The notes under the pieces were generated by a model. The model ran no database searches. It was not told where the DNA came from and saw only the letters and a list, made by a program, of their open reading frames with translations. This document shows, piece after piece, positions 46,352 through 57,600 of a stretch of 64,000 nt of DNA. Made by a program: the position numbers and the translations under genes. Source of the stretch: Sceloporus undulatus (Eukaryota > Chordata > Lepidosauria > Squamata > Phrynosomatidae); the NCBI RefSeq assembly GCF_019175285.1, contig NC_056523.1, forward strand, positions 181,442,271 to 181,506,270, in the 5' to 3' direction. Each line of letters starts with the position of its first letter. The first letter of the stretch is position 1.

Positions 46352-46699
46352 TAAGCAACAGATGAAGTGACACATTTTCCCCCTCTATTCCGGAATCTCC
46401 ATCTTGTTCTGGGAGTCTGGCTAAGGGAGATTCGGGATAAGAGTGTAAATCATTTGCACGTCTGGACTTTCAACCTCATTAAATCACCAGCATTTAATCT
46501 TTGGTATGCCAAGAGTTTAAACTCTGGCCAATGCTTCTCTCAAGTGCTGAGTCAGCATCTAATCAAAACAAGAAACACTTCAGCTCTAGGCAGACTTTCA
46601 TTTTTGGAGTTAGGGAGGAGGGAGCCGTATTACTTTGTCCCGAGAATGCTTAATGTGCTTGCTTCCCTCTTATCTAGAAGTTTGAAAACAAATATTCCA

Positions 46700-47022
46700 A
46701 AAACCAACTCTCTTTTTGGATGGCTTAGTGACACTTTTGCTTACTGACAGTTCACTGTACACAAACTATTTCATGCACCAAAATATTGAAAATAATGTAT
46801 CAAAGATTACCTTCAGGCTATGTGTATTGGGTATCTATGAAACAAATGAATTTTGTATTTAGACTTAGGTCCCATCTCCAAGATATTATTTTTATCGCAT
46901 TATATGTCATCTCCAAGATAAATTATTTGCATAGTGTATGCAAATACATGTATTGTGATATCCAAAGAAGTCTGAAATCCAAAACACTTCAAATCCCAAG
47001 CATTTCAGATAAAGGAGACTCA
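46700..47022 (-). mobile_element. Tigger-type element, end fragment
   Basis: TTCAGGCTATGTGTATTGGG, AATCCAAAACACTTCAAATC and GATAAAGGAGACTCAACCTG, followed by TA, resemble the complement of a Tigger-type element also known from mammals. The mammal comparison is from memory. Confidence 0.55.
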
Positions 47023-47651
47023 ACCTGTATGTACTGTGATCTTATACTTGCCTACTAATGACTAATGAATGTCTATCTCCAGTCTCCATCTTGAAAATGA
47101 GACCGACTGCAGGCTCATAGCCTTCTACCCTGATTTTGGGATGTCATTATTTCTTGCCTCCATCCTCTAAATTTTTGTCATCACTTGGAAGAAAGAGTTC
47201 TGGAGAAATCAAAAACTTGCACACACACTTTTGGTGTTTTGGTAATTCCAGCTGTGAATTTCTTTTAGGAACCTAACCAAACTACTCAAGGAAAATCAAG
47301 CAAGCCAAACCCCCAGAAGAAAAAGTATTAACAGGTCCATTATAAATTGCTAACAGTGATGAACCACAGGAACCTTTACTACCGGACACTGTGCACATGG
47401 TTCCCAATGCAAGTCTGCAACCTACCAACCTTGGTACCTTTGTTGCACATGGGACTCTTCATATGCTAATGGCAAGAAGTGAATTCCCTTTGATCATCTT
47501 GGTTTTAGAAATAACATCCCAACTCCCTCTTTACTTTACCTACTGTTTTTAAAACAGGCTGACAGCAGCTTTGGAACTGGATCATGCATCATGTTTGGCT
47601 CCATGTTTCCTTCTCTGCATCCATGCTTATTATTTTGCTATGGGTCAACCA

Positions 47652-47893
47652 GGAACATGGTGGCGCAGTGGGTAAATGCCTGTACTGCAGCCATTCACTC
47701 AAGACCACAAGGTTGCGAGTTCAAGACCAGCAAAAGGGCCCAAGCTCGACTCAGGCTTGCATCCTTCCAAGGTCGCTAAAATGAGTACCCAGACTGTTGG
47801 GGGCAAATTAGCTTACTTGCTAATTAGCTTACTTGCTGTTCACCGCTATGATCTTTGGAATAGCGGTATATAAATAAAAAAAACAAAAAAAAA
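47652..47893 (+). mobile_element. tRNA-derived SINE
   Basis: GGTGGCGCAGTGGGTAAATG, then GGTTGCGAGTTCAAGACC, CGACTCAGGCTTGCATCC and GCGGTATATAAATAAA, ending in an A-rich tail. The cleanest copy of the 2920 family. Confidence 0.85.
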
Positions 47894-48117
47894 CAACATA
47901 GATAGCATTATGACCCATCCTCTGCCCCTTTTGCCTTTTTCCAGTCCAAAGCTCTAGCATGTGCAAAGAGACCTGCACAGACCTCACTAGCTCCATTTGA
48001 AAACTGCAGGGTAAAATACCATCAGTCTGGGAATGGAACTGCAACTTTCCAAATCTCCTCTCTATACCCCTCTTCTTCCTCTGGAATAAGTTAAACATTA
48101 AGATATCAATCCATCTG

Positions 48118-48325
48118 TTCTTATGAGCCTTCAAGTCAACACAGACTTATGGTGACCCAGAGATTTGTTCAGGGAAGGTTTACCTCTGCTTTCCTCTGAG
48201 GCTGGAAGAATGTGACACGCCTGAGGTCTGCAAGTGGGTTTCCATGGTCAAGCAGGGATTTGATCCCTAGTCTCCAAGAATCCTAGTCTGCACTCAAACT
48301 ATTACACCAGCTTGGCTCTCCAGTT
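48118..48325 (-). mobile_element. ACA-tailed SINE
   Basis: GAGCCTTCAAGTCAACACAG, TTATGGTGACCCAGAG, TGTGACACGCCTGAGGTC and CACCAGCTTGGCTCTC. An antisense copy without its (TTG)n tail. Confidence 0.75.
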
Positions 48326-48682
48326 CTCTTCCAGTTTTGTGCCTTCCAGCTCTGTGTTACCCTTGTGTCACTCAGCTTAGCTCACTGCAGCCAAGATCTT
48401 GGATCCTGCAAAGTAAAGCTTTCCTGGATGTAAATCGTATTCCTCCCCCACTTAATTGTACTGATCTGCTGCTAGGACATTCTGCACACTGGAGCAGCCA
48501 GCCAAAGGAGGACAGTGTAATAATCCTGTTGAAATACAGCCAGCCAGCATCCCAACACCATGAGAGTGTATTGGTGTAGGTAATCTCATCGCCTTGGACT
48601 AACTGGATAATATTCTGAACAAACAATTAAAGACCACATAAACATTGAAAGCTTTTTTAAATTAAGCCTGTAAAAATGACTA

Positions 48683-49362
48683 AGGCTGCATCCATACTAC
48701 AGAAATAATCCAGTTTGAGACCGCTTTAACTGCCCTGGCTCAATGCTACAGAATCCTGGGAACTAGTTTTGAGTCATTTTGCCTTTTCTGTCAGAGAGAG
48801 CTCTGCTGGTGCCACAATAAACTACAATTCCCAGGATTCCCTAGCACTGAGCCCAGGGGCAGTTAAAGCGATCTCAAACTGGATTATTTCTGCAGTGTTT
48901 TTTGGGGCTCAGGCTGCATCCACACTGCAGAAATAACCCAGTTTGACACCGCTTTAATTGCCTTGGCTCAATGCTATGGAATCCTGGGCATTGTAGGTTG
49001 TTGTCGCACCAGAGCTTTCTGACAGAGAAAGTCAAATGTCTCACAAAACTACAGTTCCCAGAATTCCATAGCATTGGGTCATGGTAGTTAAAGCGATGTC
49101 AAAATGGATTATTTTTACTTGTTTTGGGGGGCTCAAGGTGCATCCACACTACAGAAATAATCCAGTTTGACACCGCTTTAATTGCCTTGGTTCAATGCTA
49201 TGGAATCCTGGGCATTGTAGTTTGTTGTGGCACCAGAGCTCTCTGACAGAGAAAGTCAAATGTCTCACAAAACTACAGTTCCCAAAATTCCATGGCTTTG
49301 AGCCATGGCAGTTAAAATGGAATCAAACTGGATTATTTCTGCAGTGCAGATGCAGCTTAAGA
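48683..49362. repeat. Tandem triplet of a 226-bp palindromic MITE
   Basis: Three head-to-tail units start at 48683, 48909 and 49135. Each has GCATCCACACTGCAGAAATA-type starts, CCAGTTTGACACCGCTTTAA and a shared 3' linker (GTTTTTTGGGGCTCAGG or GTTTTGGGGGGCTCAAGG). The last unit ends GCAGTGCAGATGCAGCTT. This is the same family as 15834 and 31866. Confidence 0.85.
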
Positions 49363-49679
49363 CTGCCTGAAGGTGAAGAGTACCCAAGGCCACATATTAT
49401 TTTGACTGTTGAGGCAAAAAAGAAATCCCTCGAACACTTTCCCCCTAGAAATATGAATACAGGAAGTAGAAATCGAAATATAACGTCCTTTCAGGGCACC
49501 TCATGATTCAGCTTGTGAGTAAAGATGCACAGGAACAGCTACTACATGAATGAATGAATGAAAGTTTATTTCTAGTCCAAATGGTGCAGCGCACGAGGGA
49601 CGTCAAAGCGCCCCTCCAGAGTGCTTATGCTGCCTCTGTTGCAGTGGATAAAGGAGCCGCATGTCGTGGCTCGGTTGTC

Positions 49680-49830
49680 ATAATTTTCTACCACCAAACT
49701 GGGACAAAATGTAGAAAAAATGTAGTATAAAATTTACCTCAAAATGTAGGACAAGATTTACCCCAAAACATAGGACATTTAAGAAAAATGGAGGACATAA
49801 CAACTAAAAGCCAAAAACATTATTTAAAAA
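49680..49830 (-). repeat. GTCCTCC-family degenerate copy
   Basis: AAACTGGGACAAAATGTAG, AATGTAGGACAAGATTTACC and AAATGGAGGACATAACAAC are the antisense of blocks found inside the hAT element at 9690-9760. Confidence 0.6.
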
Positions 49831-49849
49831 AAAAAAGTAATATAAATGC

Positions 49850-50030
49850 TTATATTGTGGAGATCTTGTTGCACCTCTGAGACTAAATGCATCTGAAGAA
49901 GCAGACTTTAGGAAAGCTCATGCTGCCAACTTCTTTCTTTCAGTTAATAATAATAATAATAATAATAAAAGAATTCAAAGACATAGAGATTTTGGAGCAC
50001 TTCTGAGACTAAATGCATCTGAGGAAGTGT
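49850..50030. repeat. 'TTAGTCTGGAAAATCAG' family with (TAA)n
   Basis: GATCTTGTTGCACCTCTGAG, then ACTAAATGCATCTGAAGAAG, appears twice, separated by a TAA microsatellite at about 49945-49968. Confidence 0.6.
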
Positions 50031-50304
50031 GGCAGGAGGCAGCGGTGGAGGAGAACCAAGGGTCGATCCCTTCTTTGGGCATAAAAAAGTCACTGGGCTT
50101 GTGTCACACTCTCTCAGCCTTAAGGGAAGGTGAAGAGAAATTCCCTCTGAACAAATCTACCAAGAAAACCTCTTGAAGGCGCACACTCGCACACACCCAA
50201 GTCACCAAAGGCAAACTCTCTGAACAAAGCAAGAAAACCCACTAGGCATGTAAGTCACACACTCTCAGCCTCATGTAAAGGCTGGCAAAGGCAAACTCTG
50301 AACA

Positions 50305-50570
50305 AAACAGGATGTTTTGAAATTCCTCCTGGGTGGAAATGTAGGCCGTGTCCTGGATAAAGGAGGACATGTGGTCATCCTACCAAAAATGGAAGACATT
50401 TTGACATTCCTCCTGGCCAGAAAGTTGAAACATAGGACACATCCTAGAAAAGGAGGACATTTGGTCATGTTACAAAAAAAGAGGATGTTTTGAAATTCCT
50501 TCTGGGCAGAAGTGTGAAATGTAGGACATCTCCTATAAATGGAGGCCAGAAAAGACTTAAGCTTTGAGCT
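50305..50570 (-). repeat. GTCCTCC-rich tandem array, second locus
   Basis: Three antisense units of about 90 bp carry GAAATTCCTCCTGGGTGGAA, TAAAGGAGGACATGTGGTCA and GAAAAGGAGGACATTTGGTC. They are the complement of the intron 1 unit at 22016-23010. Confidence 0.8.
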
Positions 50571-50582
50571 CTGGGCCCCACA

Positions 50583-50755
50583 ACATATGTCAACTTCCAG
50601 AATTCCATAGCTTTGAGCCAGGAAAACACTCAAACCTCGATATCAGGGCCCCACAACATGCTCCAACTCCCAGAGTTCCATAGCTTTGAGCCAGGAAAAG
50701 AGTTAAAGCGCTGCCAAAAACCCAGTTATTTTTCCAGTGTGGATGCAGCCTGATG
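50583..50755 (-). repeat. Palindromic MITE right-half, duplicated
   Basis: CAGAATTCCATAGCTTTGAG and CAGAGTTCCATAGCTTTGAG occur twice about 72 bp apart, then AGTTAAAGCGCTGCC and GTGTGGATGCAGCCTGATGC. These are right arms of the 'GCAGAAATAATCCAG' family. Confidence 0.6.
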
Positions 50756-51465
50756 CAGCCTCTCATCCGTCTGTCCCTCCCTCTCCTCCAGAGCTCCCTT
50801 TTGCCAGCCTGGCACCTCCCCTCAGGCCCCACATGGCCACGACTCCAGTCTTCCTGTTGTTGGGAGGGAGAGGCTGGGCAGGCCATGCAGAGAAGACAGA
50901 AAGACAGAGGCGAGGCAAGGGAGGGCGGTGCGGGTAGGGATGCCATATCCCGGTGGCTGCCAAGATAATCCCGCTTTTGGGGCCCCCTCCCAGTCACAGC
51001 CCAGTTTGGCCCCCACCCATGTATTTGTCCCAGTCCGGGGCCCGCTCCTGCGGCCATTGCCACTGCCGCTAATGCGGCTGGCCACGGCACCAACCCACCT
51101 CCTCCTTCCCTTCCTGGAGTGGTGGGCAGCGCCAGCCCACCTCCTCCTCCGGCTCCGCCTTCCTCCTCCTTCTCGGTGACAGCAGAGCCGCCACCACTGC
51201 CGTCGCGGCTCCAGGGCCAGGGCTTTCAGGCGCGTGCGCCCGGGGGGCTCTAAAGCAGGAGCTTGTCCCCTGCTTTGTTGCCAGCCAGCCATTGGCTGGC
51301 TGGCCAAAGGGGACGGGCTCCTCTGTGCATGCTGCCCGGGCCTCAGCAGGGGCCAGCGGCAGCACACGCGCCTGCCCCGCTTCCCTGCACGTGCACGCGA
51401 GCCTAAAAAGGAGGAGGAGGAGGAGCAGAAGGAAAGGTGAGTCAGTGGCCATTAGGTCTGCCTTG
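50756..51465. other. GC-rich segment of unknown nature
   Basis: A GC-rich stretch with CCTCCTCCTTCC blocks, TTTGTCCCAGTCCGGGGCCC and a CCAGCCAGCCATTGGCTGGC palindrome. It may be the GC-rich arm of an hAT element like that at 9438. Open frames here show no recognised domain. Confidence 0.4.
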
Positions 51466-51650
51466 GGTTATTTTTTTAATTAATATTTAAAAATATAAAA
51501 TACTTATTTTTTATTTCATTAATTTTTATTATTGCTTGTTTTATTTTTTATTTCATTAATTTTAATTATTTCTTGTTTTTATTTTATTAATTTTTATTAT
51601 TGCTTTTTTCATTATTTTTATTATTAAATATATACATCCCTGTCTTGTTT
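51466..51650. repeat. AT-rich low-complexity tract
   Basis: Dominated by TTTATTTCATTAATTTTTAT and TTATTATTGC variants in degenerate tandem order, running directly into the gap. Confidence 0.8.
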
Positions 51651-51675
51651 NNNNNNNNNNNNNNNNNNNNNNNNN
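51651..51675. other. Assembly gap, 25 N
   Basis: Twenty-five unknown bases between an AT-rich tract and an extreme G-rich block. The composition change is complete across the gap. Confidence 0.99.
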
Positions 51676-54600
51676 GCGGCTGCGCTGAGCGCGTGGCCGC
51701 GCGCGTCTCGGCCTGAGGGGCTCTGCACGCGGCGTGGCGCTGCAGCGGCTGGCGCCCGTGCGGCGCGAGGCTGGGGACTTGGCGTCGCGGCGCCGCTTGC
51801 CAGCGCGCTGCGGCGGGCGCGGGGAGGGAGCCCCGAGAGGCGTGGGCGGCGCCGTCTGAGGCGTCGGCGGCCGCGACGAGGGGGCGTCGAGAGAGCGCCA
51901 CGGCGCGCGCGGGGCGCGCGTGGGTGAGCGGCGGGTGCGGAGGCGGCGGCGCGCCGCGAGTCCCCGCACAACGACGCGGCGGAGCGTGCTGCGGGGCCGG
52001 CGGCGGGAGGTTAGGCGGCGGAGGAGAGTGGGCGGGCGGTGCGGCGCGGGGGGTCGGCGGCGCGCGCGGGGAGGAGGGCCGCGGCGCGCGCGTCGGCCGC
52101 TCCCGAGGCGCGCCCCGGGGCGCCTTGAAGGATGCTAGTCGCGCGCGTGCGCCGGGCCAGCGCGCGGAGTCTGGCGCCGCGGCGGGGGCGGCTGGGGAGC
52201 GCGAGCGCCGCGGGCGAGCGGCCGGGCCTGCCGCGCGGGGCGCAGCCGAAGTCCGGCGCGGTGGCGGGCGAGAGATCTCGCGCGGCAGGGGCAGCGCATG
52301 GCGCTGTCGGGGTCGGAGAGCGAGGGCGGCGAACAGGGTACGCGGGCCACGCTGGGCGCCCGCGGAGGGTGGATCGGCGGCGGGGTAGTCCCGGCGGCGG
52401 GCTGCCGACAGCGGCGGGCGCGCGGGCCGGCAGCGGGTCAGCCGCGAGGCGAGGTAAGCGCCGGCGCGCCTGGCCAGCTAGGGCCGGGGGCATGATCGGG
52501 CGTCGGCGGCGCCAGGGGGTGGGAGGGATCAGCTTCGGGCGAGGCGGCGCGGCCGCGCGCGGCGGAAGCGGGATGGAGAGAGCGGCGTGCGGAGGGCGGG
52601 GGCGGCGCCGTCTGGGTGAGAAGGGAAGCGCGGGGGGAATTAGCAGGCGCGGCATGAGGCGGAGCGTGCGGCCGCGCCGTATAGGGCGGCGTCTAGCGAG
52701 AGACGGCCGCAGCGGTGGGTCGCGAGCGCGCCGGGTCTGCAGCGGAAGGGCGGGGAGGGCCGGCGTGGGGGCAGCGGCGTGCGGTGCCGCGGCGGGCGGC
52801 GGGGGGGGCGGGCGCGGGCGGGTCGCGGCGGGCGCCGGCGCGCGGGCGGGCGGCTGGAGCTGCGGTGGTGGCGGGGTGGCAGGAGCGGGCAGCGCCCGCG
52901 GCGTGGCGCTGGGGGCGGGGGGCGGCGCGTGGGTCGGCCGCGTGGGGCTTGACAGCAGCACGAGTCGAGGGCCGCAGGGGGCGGGGGGGCGGGCGAGTGC
53001 AGGGTAGCGGGGCGCGCGCCTGGCGCAGGGCGCTACGTCGTCTGGGGGGTGCATTGGGCAGCGCCGGGCGCCGCAACGGGGGGGCTGCGGCGCGGCATGT
53101 AGCGCGTACGGGGGCGCGCGCGCTGAGGGGGGGGGTGGGGGCGGGGAGATCGGTAAGCGCGCGTGCGCTGGTGGGACAGGTGCCCGAGACGGTGAGTGGG
53201 CGGTGAAGGCAAGAGCGGGGTGCGGTGCGCTGTCGCGTGGAGCGGGGCCGGCGGCCGGGGCGGGGAGGGTAGCGCTGCGGCGACAGAGAGGAAGAGGCTG
53301 GTGCGAGGTCTGCGGGGCGTCGGCGGCGCGAGGGAAGGCGCGCACGGCGGGGGGGCGATTGGGAGCGGGAGGAGGGAGGGGGACCCGGGGCGTGGAGGGC
53401 AAGGTGTGGCGGCTGCGGCGCGCTGAAGCGCGCGGCGCCGGGCAGGGCGGGGTCGGGTGGGCGGGGCGGGGGCGCCGTAGGCGGAAGTGGGGCGAGGCAA
53501 GCTCGCACAAGGGGGCAGCGGGGCAGGAGTGTCGGGGAGGGGGATAGAGGGGGAGAGGAGAGGAGAAGAGAGTCGGAGAGGAGGGAGAGGATCGGGCCGA
53601 ACTAGAGAGATGAAGAGAGGAGTAGGGGGGGAGGGAGGAGCAGGGCGACGCGTGAGGAGGGGACATGGGAGAGGAGAGTGTACGAAGAGAAGCGAGGAGA
53701 GAGGCAGGGAGAGAGAGATATGGGCGAGAGAGCGGACTGAGTAGTAGGGCGGGTGAGGGATGGGCGGGAGGGGCGGAGGAGGACGGCAAGCAGAACGGGA
53801 GGGAGGGGCGAGGCGGGGCGAGGGGTAAAGGGAGATAGAGGGGAAGAGGAGGGTAGAGAGCGGGAGATGGAGAGCACGAGATGGGGAAGCGGGAGGCAGA
53901 GTAGTAGGTGAGCGGGGAAGAGTGAGAGAGGTAGAGCCGAGGAAGGAGCCCCGCGAGAGGGGCAGGATGAGCTGGGGAAGGAGGAGAGTAGGGGAGCAGA
54001 CGAGTGGGGGGTCAGGATCGCGATGCTAAGGGAGCGAAAGGCAGTAGATAGAAGGATGAGAAGGAAGGGGGGATTAAGAGACGCCGGCGACAGATGAGGA
54101 GGAGAGAGAGTCAGGTAGAGGGGGAAGGAGGCGGAGGGTGGGGAAGGGGGGTAGGAGAGGGAGATGACCAGGAGGCAGGGTGAGAAGGGAGCGGGGCAGG
54201 GAGGACGAGCGGCGAGGGGACGCGGGGGTGGGCGCAGAGGGAGAGAAAAGAGGTGCGGGTGGAGAGTATGGAGGGGAGGGTGAGAGGGCGAAGGAGAGAG
54301 GAGTGGAGAAAGGGGCGGGCAAGGAGTGAGGGGGGGCGGGGGGGAGCGGAAGAAGCGGGGAGGGGGGGGGGATCGGGGATGGGAGAGATGGGAAGGGAGC
54401 AAGCGGGGGGGGCGACGAAGGGAGTGAAGGGGTAAAAGAAGGATGGATGAGGAGCAGGGAGGAGCGGGCGAGAGGGAAGAGAGAGATGAATAAGCAGGAG
54501 GGGAGGGAGTGGAGCGAAGGAGGCGGGAGTGGGAAGGAGCCGGCCAGAGAGAGGGGGGGAGAGAAGGGGGAGCGGAAGGGAAAAAGAGAGAGTAAGAGAG

Positions 54601-57600
54601 CGAGCCGGGTAGAGAAGGGAGGGTAGAGCGGCGAGAGCGCGCCGCGAGGGGCGGGAGAGAGAATAGAGGAGGTCGAGAGAAGGCGCGAAGGGGCGGCGCG
54701 GGAGGGCGGCAAGAGGGGAACGCAAGATGAGAGGGGAGAGGAGCGAAGGGAGAGAGCGAGAGGGGTAGGGGGAGACGGAGGAAGATGCCGGGGACAGGCG
54801 CGGCAGCAGGACAGCGGATGCGAGAGCGCGGAGGGAGGGAGCGCGAGTCTCGGGGAGCGAGGGGCGGGAAGAGCTGCGGGCGGACGGCGCGGGGAGGGGA
54901 CAGGCGAGAGAGAGGAACGAGGGGGCACGGGCGAGCGCGGGGGGGCGGGCGAAGACGAGCGCGGGAGCGCCGGCGCGAGGTGGGGTGCGGGAGTGTGGCG
55001 GGGGGCGGATCGGAGGAGCGGGGTAAGGGCAGTGACCGAGAGAAGCAAGAGCGCCCTCAGAGCGGCGGAAAGGCCGAGGAGCGAGGAGAGGGGCTGGCGG
55101 CGCGGCGCCGGCGGGAGCAGTGAGGAGGAAGACCGGGCGTATGGGCGGGGGAAGCGCGGCGCGGCGTGCGCGGGCGCGAGGTGGCGGCGGCGGCCTCAGG
55201 GGGTGCATCGCGCGGGTGGCTGCGCGTCGCCTGCGCGCGGGGGACGTAAGAGCGCAGAGCGATGAGAAGGGCGCGGCAGAGGAGAGACGGCTTGAGGCGG
55301 CGGTTAGCGAGATCACGAGCGAGGACTCGTAGCGACGAGGAGCGGGGAGCGCAGCAGCGCGGGCCGAGGAGGGCGACCAGCGAGCGTCGCAGGAGCGAGC
55401 GCGGCTGAGATAACGGCCGAGGAGGGGGCAGCGAGCGCGGCGGAGGGCAGAGAGAGCTCGAGGGCAGCGCGCGCCGGCGGCGTTAAGCGCGCTGCGAGGG
55501 CGAGAAGCCAAAGAAGGCTGCGCGGAATGGATAGAGGAGGGGGCGGCGCAGGAGGGCGCAGGAAGCCAGGTGGCGCAGGCTCGGGCGCGAGATGAAGGTG
55601 CTGAAGGACTGAGGGAGGGGGAGAGAGGAGGATCCACAGAGAGACGAGCAGCGGGGGCCGAAGAGGGCGCAGCTGAGGGGGGGGCGGAGAGGGAGCGCGG
55701 ATGCCGCGCGAGAGGAGAGTTAGTGGCCCACGGAGAGAGAAGGGGAGGGCGAGCGAAAAGGCGCGGGGAGGAGCAGAGGGCGGGCGCGACGCGATGGAGG
55801 CGCCGTAGAGGAGGCATAAGAGAGAACCCGGGTGGGCCGGAAGCAGGGTCGTGGGAGAAGGCGGCGCAGGCGACTGCGGGCGAAAACGGGGACGTGCCGA
55901 GAAGGAAACGGGAGGGGAAGCCGAGATGAGAGGCGGGCCGCCGCCGGACGGAGGCGAGGAGGGAGTCGGCGCGAAGCGCGGCGCGAAAGACGATTGCGAA
56001 GCCAGGGGGAGCGGGGCGAGGAGGGGGCGGGGCGCAGCGCCTAGAGGAAGGCCGCGGAGGAGGACGACAAGGCGAGCGTGTAGCGCGGCAGGCGGGAGCG
56101 CGGCCGAGTCGCGGAGGGAAGCGGATCACCAGCGGGCGATTGGAGCATAGGGCGGGCGAGGGCGGAGAGCGCGGCGCGGTAGCGGGCAGGCGGGGGGAGG
56201 CGGCGCGGGACGCGGGGGAGCTGGGGAGGGCGGCCAGTCGGCGCGAGATAGCGGGGCGGGGGGAGGGCGGTGACGCTGCGCATAGGAGAGGTACGCAGCA
56301 GGTCTGCGGCGCGGGGGAAGGGGGGAGGCGGAGCCACGGGCGGGAGAGGCGAGAGCGAGCTGGGCCGAGAGGGAGAGGCGAGCCCGCGAGAGCGACGAGG
56401 CAGCGGGGAGGGGCAAGGGGGGACGCCGGCGGTCGGCGAGGGAGGAGCGGGGGCGAGCAGCGGCGGTCGCCCGGGAGGGGCTGGGAGAGAGCGAGGGTGG
56501 CGGGGGGTCGGGCGCGGCACGGGGGCGCGGCGCGGACGAGCGAGGGAGCGGAGGGGAGTAGGCGTAGGGCGAGGCGAGCGCGGGGCGCACGGGGGGCCGG
56601 GGCGGAGCCGCCGAGGCGGAGCGGCGGGGAGGAGGCCGTCGTCGGGGGCGGGGGCGGGGTGTCGGCCGGCCGGGCGATGACGGGCGCGGGCGCCGGGGCG
56701 CGCGCGCGGGCTGGTGCAGGGGCGAGGGGCGGACGGGAGGGGGGTGCCGCCGCAGCGCGAATGCCGAGTCCGGGCGCGCGCAGCGTCGGCCAAAGCTCGG
56801 TCATGAGAGAGGGGAGGAGCAGGGAGGAGGAGTGAGGTGAGAGAGAGCGCGGAAGAGGAGAGGAGAGAGGAGCAAGGGGTGGGAGAAACGGCGAGCGAGA
56901 GAAGACGGCGGTAGGCAGGGAAGGGGCGAGGGAGGATGAGAAGGACAGGAATGGAGGCGATGGAGAGCGGAGTATGGTGGGAGGAGAGGAGAGAGCCAGG
57001 AGCAGCCGGAGCAGGGGGCATTGGAAGAGGGAGAGGCTAGGAGAGGTGGGAGCGAGGGGGGTGACGCGGGAAAAGGGAGGCGAGAGGGAGAGAGAGGGGA
57101 GTTTGGGAGACATGAGGAGAGCCGGAGGAGTAGGAAGAAGAGGATAGAGGAGCAGCAAAGAAGAGGAGATGTATACGAAGAGGAGGAGAAGGGAGGACGG
57201 GAAAGGAGAGAGAGGGGTGGAAAGTAAAATAAAATCGGTGGTGAACGCGCGCGACGGAGGAGGAAGAGCGGGGTTAGGAGTAGGATGAGTAGACGGGAAG
57301 CAGGGAAGGCAAGCCGCCAGACTAGGGAGGAGGTGGGGATGGAAGGAGGAGGGGAGGTACGGGTGGAGTGGAGAGGGGATGAGCGAAGAGGGTGGGAAGG
57401 GACGGGAGGAGGGGGGAGCAGGAGAGGCAGAAAACGAGGGAGGCGGGGGGAGTGAGAGAGGACGAGAGGTGGAGAGGCGGAAAAAGGCGGTGAGAAAGAG
57501 GCGAAGGGAAGACGGAGAGGGGGAGAGAGGAGATGGGGAGCGGCAGAGGAGAACACGAGGAGGGAGAGAGAGGAGTGGGAAAAGTAGAGGAGGGAAGAGC

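Noticed and set aside
52011-53789. Minus-strand open frame of 592 residues in the CpG-rich part
   Set aside because: It is low-complexity Pro/Ala/Arg sequence with overlapping long frames in other phases. It looks like GC composition, not a gene.
51676-56800. Ribosomal DNA spacer
   Set aside because: GC-rich spacer was considered, but no 18S, 5.8S or 28S sequence is visible on either strand, and the polypurine blocks are not typical. It cannot be fully excluded without a search.
54111-57158. Minus-strand open frame of 1015 residues
   Set aside because: It is Pro/Ser/Leu/Arg-rich with no domain. The complement of a purine-rich strand has few A bases and so few stop codons; long frames appear in several minus-strand phases across the block.
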